From positions 1 to 5,726 of the forward strand of contig CAYVKY010000137.1 in assembly GCA_964452115.1 (NCBI GenBank): a stretch of DNA of 5,726 nt, read 5' to 3'. This document shows positions 1-4,895 of the stretch, one piece after another; positions within the stretch are counted from its first letter, which is position 1, and every line of letters begins with the position of its first letter. A program made the translations under genes and the position numbers. The notes under the pieces were generated by a model that worked only from the letters and a program-made list of their open reading frames with translations, made no database searches and was not told where the DNA came from. Source of the DNA: CAYVKY01 sp964452115. GTDB lineage: Bacteria > Bacteroidota > Ignavibacteria > Tepidaquicellales > Tepidaquicellaceae.

Positions 1-104
1 TCACTTGAAACTTTTTTATTTTTGATTTAGTTTAAGTTTACGATTGACCCCAAACCAATCGAAAATATCCAGAGAAATATAAATTACGAAACAACAGTAT
101 TTTC

Positions 105-124
105 AAATAAGAATAAACTTATTT
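105..124. repeat. Inverted repeat AAATAAG-N6-CTTATTT
   Basis: Seen directly: AAATAAG at 105-111 and its exact reverse complement CTTATTT at 118-124, separated by six bases. As RNA it would be a weak A/U hairpin. As DNA it could be an operator for a dimeric regulator. It has no T-tract after it and is not a convincing terminator. The surrounding AT-richness raises the odds of chance occurrence. Confidence 0.35.
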
Positions 125-157
125 AATAACTTAATAAAGTAACACTCCCCTCAAAAG

Positions 158-171
158 CGGAAGATCTTCCG
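158..171. promoter_or_regulatory. Perfect 14-bp palindrome upstream of rho
   Basis: CGGAAGATCTTCCG is its own reverse complement over all 14 bases and sits 43 bases before the rho ATG. It is GC-rich within an AT-rich leader, which makes it stand out. As RNA it gives a five-pair stem (CGGAA/TTCCG) closed by a GATC loop, possibly extended from outside by CCCT (148-151) with AGGG (181-184). No T-run follows, so an intrinsic terminator is unlikely. It may be an operator or a leader hairpin involved in rho control, but which of these cannot be decided from sequence. Confidence 0.4.
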
Positions 172-206
172 TTAATAAATAGGGAAGGCAATTATAAATC
201 AATAAT

Positions 207-218
207 ACATATATATGT
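207..218. repeat. 12-bp palindrome spanning the rho start codon
   Basis: ACATATATATGT is self-complementary and contains the rho ATG (215-217). Being almost entirely alternating A and T, it would be a weak RNA structure and could arise by chance in this composition. It does mean that the start codon lies inside a dyad, with no Shine-Dalgarno at normal spacing upstream. Confidence 0.3.
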
Positions 219-1501
219 CCGAAAAAACAGATTTCACTTCTGATTCGAATGACAAAAACATTGAGGTTCTGAAATCCCTCAAGGTCGGCGAATTAAGAAT
301 GAAAGCCCAAAACCTTGACATTACGGGGTTTGAAGAACTTAAAAAACAAGATCTCATTTTTAAAATCATTGAAGCGCAGACAAAGAAAAACGGTTTCGCA
401 TACGTTACCGGTGTTCTGGAAGTGCTCAACGAAGGTTATGGATTTTTAAGAGCAGTCAACTACAATTACTTGCCATCCCCTGATGACATTTATGTCTCTC
501 CATCCCAAATCAAAAAATTCTTACTGAAAACCGGTGACACCATCAGCGGTCAGGTAAGGCCTCCTAAAGAAGGTGAAAGATTTTTTGCTCTGCTTAAAGT
601 AGATCAGGTGAATTTCTCGCGTCCGGATTTAATCCGCGAAAGGATTATGTTTGACAACTTAGTTCCTCTTTATCCGCACGAGAAACTTACATTGGAATAT
701 ACGCCCGCAGAATATTCGATGAGGATTATGGATTTATTCACTCCCATCGGCAAAGGGCAGCGCGGTCTGATAGTATCCCCGCCAAAAAGCGGTAAAACTA
801 TCCTTCTGCAGACAATCGCAAACAGCATCACGCGGAATCACCCCGAGGTGCATATGATTGTTCTGCTTATTGATGAAAGACCTGAAGAAGTAACAGATAT
901 GCAGCGTAATGTAAGGGCAGAAGTTGTAAGCTCTACATTCGATGAACCGCCTGAAAGACACGTTCAGGTATCAGAAATAGTTTTACAAAAAGCCAAGAGG
1001 CTTGTAGAATCAAAAAAAGACGTTGTAATACTTCTCGACAGTATTACAAGGCTCGCCAGAGCGCATAACACCGTTATTCCGCACAGCGGAAAAATATTAT
1101 CAGGCGGTGTGGATGCAAATGCTCTTCATAAACCAAAAAGATTTTTCGGTGCCGCAAGGAATATTGACGAAGGCGGCTCATTAACAATTATTGCAACGGC
1201 TTTAATCGAAACAGGCAGCCGTATGGATGAGGTTATATTTGAAGAGTTTAAAGGTACGGGAAACATGGAAATCGTTCTGGACAGAAGACTTTCTGACAGA
1301 AGAGTATTCCCCGCAATTGACCTTAACCGCTCGGGTACGAGAAAAGAAGAACTTCTTTTGGACAGCGATACGCTTAACAGAGTGTACCTGCTTAGAAAAA
1401 TCCTCTCGGATTACAATCCGGTCGAAGCCATGGAATGGCTGCTGGAAAAAATCCGCGGGACTAAAACCAATAAAGAATTTCTGGCTTCTATGAATTCATA
1501 A
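215..1501 (+). CDS. rho: Transcription termination factor Rho
   Basis: This encodes the hexameric, RNA-dependent ATPase/helicase that loads on C-rich nascent RNA and terminates transcription in the cytoplasm. At 428 residues it matches the E. coli length (419) and can be followed almost end to end. The Rho-N helical domain is at about 16-57. The cold-shock-like RNA-binding domain is at about 61-135, with GYGFLR at 74-79 and DDIYVSPSQIKKF at 90-102. The RecA-type ATPase core follows: Walker A SPPKSGKT (188-195), LIDERPEE with the predicted catalytic Glu221, Walker B VVILLDS (270-276), the Q-loop region HNTVIPHSGKILSGG (284-298), and NRSGTRKEE (371-379) carrying the arginine-finger region. The bicyclomycin-contact DER triad (220-222) is intact. 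The N-terminus is short, unlike the long extended Rho of many Bacteroidota. The ATG at 215 is the only reasonable start and there is no close Shine-Dalgarno. The gene ends in TAA, and its last codons form one arm of a long inverted repeat reaching into the rng leader. Confidence 0.98.
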   Translation: MSEKTDFTSDSNDKNIEVLKSLKVGELRMKAQNLDITGFEELKKQDLIFKIIEAQTKKNGFAYVTGVLEVLNEGYGFLRAVNYNYLPSPDDIYVSPSQIKKFLLKTGDTISGQVRPPKEGERFFALLKVDQVNFSRPDLIRERIMFDNLVPLYPHEKLTLEYTPAEYSMRIMDLFTPIGKGQRGLIVSPPKSGKTILLQTIANSITRNHPEVHMIVLLIDERPEEVTDMQRNVRAEVVSSTFDEPPERHVQVSEIVLQKAKRLVESKKDVVILLDSITRLARAHNTVIPHSGKILSGGVDANALHKPKRFFGAARNIDEGGSLTIIATALIETGSRMDEVIFEEFKGTGNMEIVLDRRLSDRRVFPAIDLNRSGTRKEELLLDSDTLNRVYLLRKILSDYNPVEAMEWLLEKIRGTKTNKEFLASMNS

Positions 1502-1575
1502 ATATTGTTATGAATTAACCTGTTGATACATCCTGAATAATTAAGTCGATTTTAATTTCAAATTCATAGAAGTCA
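1482..1575 (+). repeat. Long inverted repeat joining rho 3' end to rng leader
   Basis: The arm TGGCTTCTATGAATT (1482-1496), inside the last rho codons, pairs with AATTCATAGAAGTCA (1561-1575). This gives fifteen consecutive RNA pairs, fourteen Watson-Crick and one G-U (1484 with 1573), including an uninterrupted 12-bp match (1485-1496 with 1561-1572). The 64-base loop carries a smaller inverted repeat, AATTAA (1539-1544) with TTAATT (1552-1557). The stem ends 18 bases before the GGAG at 1594. It could protect the rho mRNA 3' end, present a site to RNase G, or shape translation of the downstream reading frames. No T-tract follows closely enough for a classic terminator. The pairing is seen in the sequence; function is inferred. 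Confidence 0.5.
1489..1500. repeat. 12-bp palindrome at the rho stop
   Basis: TATGAATTCATA is self-complementary and runs into the rho TAA stop (1499-1501). It overlaps the 5' arm of the longer inverted repeat, so a local hairpin here would compete with the long-range stem. An 8-base partial copy (TATGAATT) recurs at 1509-1516. Confidence 0.3.
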
Positions 1576-1603
1576 AACGCAAAAAAATTTTTCGGAGTTT
1601 TAA

Positions 1604-1651
1604 ATGCCGTTTCAGGATGTCACTCAACGAAAACAGATGATTATCCAATGA
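1604..1651 (+). CDS. Possible 15-codon leader ORF upstream of rng
   Basis: ATG at 1604 opens a frame encoding MPFQDVTQRKQMIIQ and closing at TGA 1649-1651. That stop overlaps the rng start in an ATGA arrangement (rng ATG at 1648-1650). GGAG at 1594-1597 sits six bases before this ATG, the best-placed Shine-Dalgarno that I see at any start in the window, while the rng ATG itself has none at useful spacing. A ribosome finishing the short ORF would stop directly on the rng start, so translational coupling is plausible. The peptide resembles nothing I recognise and has no run of a single amino acid that would suggest an attenuator. The ORF could be fortuitous: a 15-codon frame is short and the evidence is positional only. 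Confidence 0.35.
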   Translation: MPFQDVTQRKQMIIQ

Positions 1652-3225
1652 AGAAAGAAATTATCATTAATTCAACTTCTTATGAAACCAGAATAGCGAT
1701 TACTGAAGACGGAAAATTAGTTGAATTATTTTTTGAAAGCCCTGACATGACAAGAAATGTCGGAGACCTTTATCTCGGAAAAATTGCGCGCGTGATGCCC
1801 GGCATTAAAGCGGCTTTTATTGACCTTGGGTTTCCGCAGGATGCTTTCCTTCATTTCTCCGACATCGAGACCTCACCCGACGACTATAAAGTTCTGCTCG
1901 GTGATGATTCCGATATTGAGGATGAAGATGATGAAGACGAGGAGGAGGCTCCCCCGCAAAAACCGCAGACAAGATATAACCGCGAACGCTCAGCAGCTTC
2001 AACACTCGAAAAGGGCAAAGACATAATCGTGCAGATTACAAAAGAGCCTGTCGGGAATAAAGGCGTAAGGGTTACTGCAAAAGTTTCACTGCCCGGACGC
2101 TACCTTGTGCTGATTCCGTTTACACGGAAAATCGGTTTATCAAGAAAAATTTACAATTACAAGGAAAAGAAAAGACTCAAATCAATCGTCAGAAAGTCCC
2201 TGCCGCAGGGGTTCGGCGCCATAATCCGCACCGTAGCCGCAGGTCAGGATGACAATCTGATTCTTGACGACCTTAATAAACTTATCGCAACCTGGAACGA
2301 CATTCAGGAAAAAATCAAAAAAGAACAGTCACCCGTACTTCTGTATAAAGACATCTCAACCACAAATTCCGTAATCAGAGATCTCTTCAAGGAAGATATA
2401 TCCCGCGTTTTGATTGATTCAAAAAAGTTATACAAGCAGATACGCGGATACATCGAAACCACTTCGCCGGAATATCTGGACAAGGTGGTATTGTATGAAG
2501 GCAAAGCGCCGATATTCGATGCATTTTTCAATATTGATAAGCAGCTTGAAGAAACGCTCGATAAAAAAGTACAGATTAAAAATTTCGGTCATATCGTAAT
2601 CGAAACCACAGAAGCGATGACTGTTGTTGACGTTAACAGCGGTAAATATGCAAAGTCAAGAGATCAGGAAACAAATTCGCTGAAAATAAATCTTGAAGCC
2701 GCAAAGGAAATCGTGCGTCAGGCAAGATTAAGGGACATCGGCGGAATTATAGTGGTGGACTTTATTGACCTTTATGAAGAGCAGTCGCGCAGGAAACTTT
2801 ACGAAGAGTTCAGACGTGAATTCAGAAAAGACAGAGCAAAGGTTACGGTGCTTCCTATGAGTGAATTCGGGCTCGTGCAAATCACGCGCCAGCGCATCAG
2901 GCAGAACATTCTGCAGCGCGTTTCCGATAAGTGCCCGATGTGCAGCGGCACCGGCAGAGTGCAGTCAAAGATGAGTTTTATGACAGACCTTGAAAACTGG
3001 CTGCAAAGATACAAAGGTTCAAGCGCTTCTATGTTCGTCAAACTGAGAGTAAATCCGTTATTCAAATATTATCTCACAAGCGGCATTATAAATAAAATTC
3101 TGAAACTTTGTTTGAAATATAAACTGTTTATAAAATTAGAGACAGACGAGAATTTTGCTCTCGATGAATTTAAATTTTACGAAATTAAAACAGGATTAGA
3201 TATCACCGAGGAATATTCCTTATAA
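1648..3225 (+). CDS. rng: Ribonuclease G (RNase E/G family endoribonuclease)
   Basis: This is a single-strand-specific, 5'-monophosphate-sensitive endoribonuclease expected to trim the 5' end of 16S rRNA and start mRNA decay. Its 525 residues are close to E. coli RNase G (489), and it has no long C-terminal degradosome scaffold. An S1 RNA-binding domain spans about 35-147 and is split by a strongly acidic loop (86-100, 13 of 15 residues D/E) followed by a basic stretch. IIRT (192-195) corresponds to the 5'-phosphate sensor R169/T170 of RNase E. The DNase I-like catalytic domain has Asp328 in TVVDVNSGK and Asp371 in IVVDFIDL. Their spacing of 43 matches D303/D346 of RNase E. The Zn-link CPMCSGTGR gives Cys429 and Cys432, 58 residues after the second Asp as in RNase E. 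All key residues are present, so it should be active. The ATG at 1648 gives the MKKEIIINS opening typical of the family. It lacks its own Shine-Dalgarno and overlaps a possible leader ORF. Confidence 0.97.
   Translation: MKKEIIINSTSYETRIAITEDGKLVELFFESPDMTRNVGDLYLGKIARVMPGIKAAFIDLGFPQDAFLHFSDIETSPDDYKVLLGDDSDIEDEDDEDEEEAPPQKPQTRYNRERSAASTLEKGKDIIVQITKEPVGNKGVRVTAKVSLPGRYLVLIPFTRKIGLSRKIYNYKEKKRLKSIVRKSLPQGFGAIIRTVAAGQDDNLILDDLNKLIATWNDIQEKIKKEQSPVLLYKDISTTNSVIRDLFKEDISRVLIDSKKLYKQIRGYIETTSPEYLDKVVLYEGKAPIFDAFFNIDKQLEETLDKKVQIKNFGHIVIETTEAMTVVDVNSGKYAKSRDQETNSLKINLEAAKEIVRQARLRDIGGIIVVDFIDLYEEQSRRKLYEEFRREFRKDRAKVTVLPMSEFGLVQITRQRIRQNILQRVSDKCPMCSGTGRVQSKMSFMTDLENWLQRYKGSSASMFVKLRVNPLFKYYLTSGIINKILKLCLKYKLFIKLETDENFALDEFKFYEIKTGLDITEEYSL
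3209..3220. repeat. 12-bp palindrome at the rng-nuoG junction
   Basis: AGGAATATTCCT is self-complementary and overlaps GAGGAA (3208-3213), the only Shine-Dalgarno-like stretch before nuoG. That stretch is 15 bases from the nuoG ATG, longer than usual. In RNA, TTCCT would pair with AGGAA and hide this element, but with almost no loop the hairpin would be strained. It also lies inside the last rng codons, so coding constraint may explain it. Confidence 0.3.
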
Positions 3226-3228
3226 ACT

Positions 3229-4887
3229 ATGACAATTACAATCGACGGAAAACAATTCGAGTTTAATAACGGCGAAACCATTCTGCAGGTTGCACTGAGA
3301 AACGGAATTACTATACCTCATTTCTGCTACCATCCCGCAATGAGCATTGCAGGCAACTGCCGTATATGCCTTGTGGAAGTGGAAAAAATGCCGAAACTGG
3401 TAATTGCCTGCGGAACTGCCGCATCGGACGGAATGGCAGTGCATACTAAATCCGAAAAATCTGTTGCTGCTCAGAATGCAGTGATGGAATTTTTGCTTAT
3501 CAATCATCCGCTGGACTGCCCCATCTGTGATGAAGCCGGCGAATGTAAACTTCAGGAATATGCTTATAAATACGGTACGGGCATTTCGCGCTTCGACGAA
3601 GAAAAGAACAAAAAGAAAAAGAGAGTTGAACTTGGTCCGAATGTAATGCTCGACCAGGACAGATGTATCGCCTGCTCGCGCTGCATCAGGTATTGCGATG
3701 AAGTTGCAAAATCGCCGCAGCTCACTTTTGTAAAGCGCGGCGAAAAGGTTGCCATTGAAGCGTTCCCCGGAATGCAGCTCGATAATCCGTACTCGATGAA
3801 CGTAATTGAAATATGCCCCGTCGGTGCACTCACATCAAGGGATTTCCGTTTCAAGTCAAGGGTGTGGGAAATGTCATTCACAGAAAGCATCTGCTTTGGA
3901 TGCTCGCGCGGATGTAATACCAAAATCGGTGTAAGAAACAATCAAATTCTGCGCCTGAATCCGAGAGAAAACCCCGATGTAAATGAATACTGGATGTGCG
4001 ATCACGGCAGGCTTGAAACTTTCAAATTTATAAACGATAAGGAACTCAGAATTTCCACTCCTAAGATTAAACTTGATGAGCCGTTTAAAACGGAAGAAAA
4101 GCAGACATCAGTCGGCTGGGATGAAGCAGTTTCGAAAACGGCTTCGCTTCTCACTTCTCATCACGGCAAAATATTTTTCCTTGCATCGCCTTATAAAACC
4201 ATCGAAGATAATTATGCCCTGAAAAAATTTGCAAATGATGTGTGCCATATTGATGACATATATTACCTGACTCACATAAATGAAAAATTCGGAGATGACA
4301 TTCTGAGGAAATCCGATATGACTCCGAATACCGCAGGATTAAAATTTCTCGGCTTTAAGCAGGCAGGCGAAGACTTTATCCTCACACTAAAGGAAGAAAA
4401 AAATTATCTTCTCTTTACTTTGAATGACCCCGTGAATTTTATTAATGACGACGATGAATTTACGTCTGTATTCCCCGTCAGCATTCAGCTTTTCTCGCTG
4501 ATTAATAAATTTACTCATTTAGCCGATGTGCTTTATCCGATATCAACCTATGCAGAGGTGAACGGAACATTTATGAATTTCCGGAACCGCATTCAACGCC
4601 TGAAACCCGCTGTTACCACACTTGAAGAGGAAAGGCTGCTCGGAGAGCACTCGCTTTCCAGATGGGATAAATTCGGAGCACCTAATGACAGATGGACTCA
4701 CGGATATAAATTCAATGCGCGTCCGACTTGGATGATAATCAAGCAGATTGCACAGGCGATGGGTAAACATTTTGAATTTGAAAATTCCGAAGAAGTATTT
4801 ATGGAATTTTGCAATTCATATCCGGAATTGAAAGGGCTAGACTACGGCGCAGTCGGCTCTCAGGGCTTGCAGTTAAAAACATTGTAA
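3229..4887 (+). CDS. nuoG: NADH-quinone oxidoreductase subunit G (NuoG), short form
   Basis: This is the iron-sulfur subunit of the complex I peripheral arm, passing electrons from the flavin subunit towards quinone. Predicted clusters in order: N1b [2Fe-2S] on Cys33, 44, 47 and 61; N5 [4Fe-4S] on His93, Cys97, 100 and 106 (HPLDCPICDEAGEC); N4 [4Fe-4S] on Cys146, 149, 152 and 196; and N7 on Cys222, 225, 229 and 257. The CxxCxxxC-x27-C spacing equals that of Thermus Nqo3, so N7 looks retained. Cys156 is an additional cysteine near N4. The molybdopterin-oxidoreductase-like part (about 262-552) is much reduced. It keeps YAEVNGTFMNFRNRIQR (441-457), and the total of 552 compares with about 900 in E. 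coli. It starts 3 bases after the rng stop. No nuoE, nuoF or other complex I gene is in the window. The alternative is a related diaphorase or hydrogenase subunit (HoxU-like), but the N7 motif and C-terminal domain favour NuoG. Confidence 0.9.
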   Translation: MTITIDGKQFEFNNGETILQVALRNGITIPHFCYHPAMSIAGNCRICLVEVEKMPKLVIACGTAASDGMAVHTKSEKSVAAQNAVMEFLLINHPLDCPICDEAGECKLQEYAYKYGTGISRFDEEKNKKKKRVELGPNVMLDQDRCIACSRCIRYCDEVAKSPQLTFVKRGEKVAIEAFPGMQLDNPYSMNVIEICPVGALTSRDFRFKSRVWEMSFTESICFGCSRGCNTKIGVRNNQILRLNPRENPDVNEYWMCDHGRLETFKFINDKELRISTPKIKLDEPFKTEEKQTSVGWDEAVSKTASLLTSHHGKIFFLASPYKTIEDNYALKKFANDVCHIDDIYYLTHINEKFGDDILRKSDMTPNTAGLKFLGFKQAGEDFILTLKEEKNYLLFTLNDPVNFINDDDEFTSVFPVSIQLFSLINKFTHLADVLYPISTYAEVNGTFMNFRNRIQRLKPAVTTLEEERLLGEHSLSRWDKFGAPNDRWTHGYKFNARPTWMIIKQIAQAMGKHFEFENSEEVFMEFCNSYPELKGLDYGAVGSQGLQLKTL

Positions 4888-4895
4888 AATAATAT

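Larger units (their letters stand above)
1..214 (+). other. AT-rich rho leader / intergenic region
   Basis: This stretch is strongly AT-rich and has no ORF that I can support on either strand. A short open frame at the left edge closes at a TAG at 28-30 and could be the tail of an upstream gene, but it is too short to judge. The region holds three copies of TTAATAA (123-129, 131-137, 172-178), a 7-bp inverted repeat (105-124), a C-rich patch CTCCCCTC (145-152) and a GC-rich perfect palindrome (158-171). The CCCT at 148-151 could pair with AGGG at 181-184 and enclose the palindrome. A purine patch AGGGAAGG (181-188) lies 26 bases before the rho ATG, too far to be an ordinary Shine-Dalgarno. 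I cannot place a promoter with confidence. Confidence 0.6.

Noticed and set aside
17..24. TATTTTTG matches the Bacteroidota -7 promoter pattern TAnnTTTG
   Set aside because: The matching -33 element would lie outside the window, and such a string is common in T-rich DNA. Other weak sigma-70-like pairs (TTGAAA at 5-10, TTGACC at 44-49) have no good -10 at normal spacing, so no promoter is called.
199..429. Minus-strand 76-codon frame overlapping the rho start
   Set aside because: It lies opposite the conserved Rho N-terminal domain, has no recognisable protein features, and is a shadow of rho.
1227..1493. Plus-strand 88-codon frame in the 3' part of rho
   Set aside because: It is an out-of-frame reading of conserved Rho codons with Trp/Lys-rich composition and no family resemblance.
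1581..1592. A7T5 run before the leader ORF as a terminator
   Set aside because: There is no GC-rich stem immediately before the T-run, and the T-run is short, so it is more likely just AT-rich leader sequence.
1903..1947. GA-rich tract in rng as a simple sequence repeat or phase-variation site
   Set aside because: The codons are mixed GAT, GAC, GAA and GAG without a regular repeat unit, so slippage is unlikely; it is better read as an acidic coding insert.
3564..3941. Minus-strand 125-codon frame within nuoG
   Set aside because: It is the longest antisense frame but lies opposite conserved cluster-binding codons and shows low-complexity S/F-rich sequence, typical of an antisense shadow.
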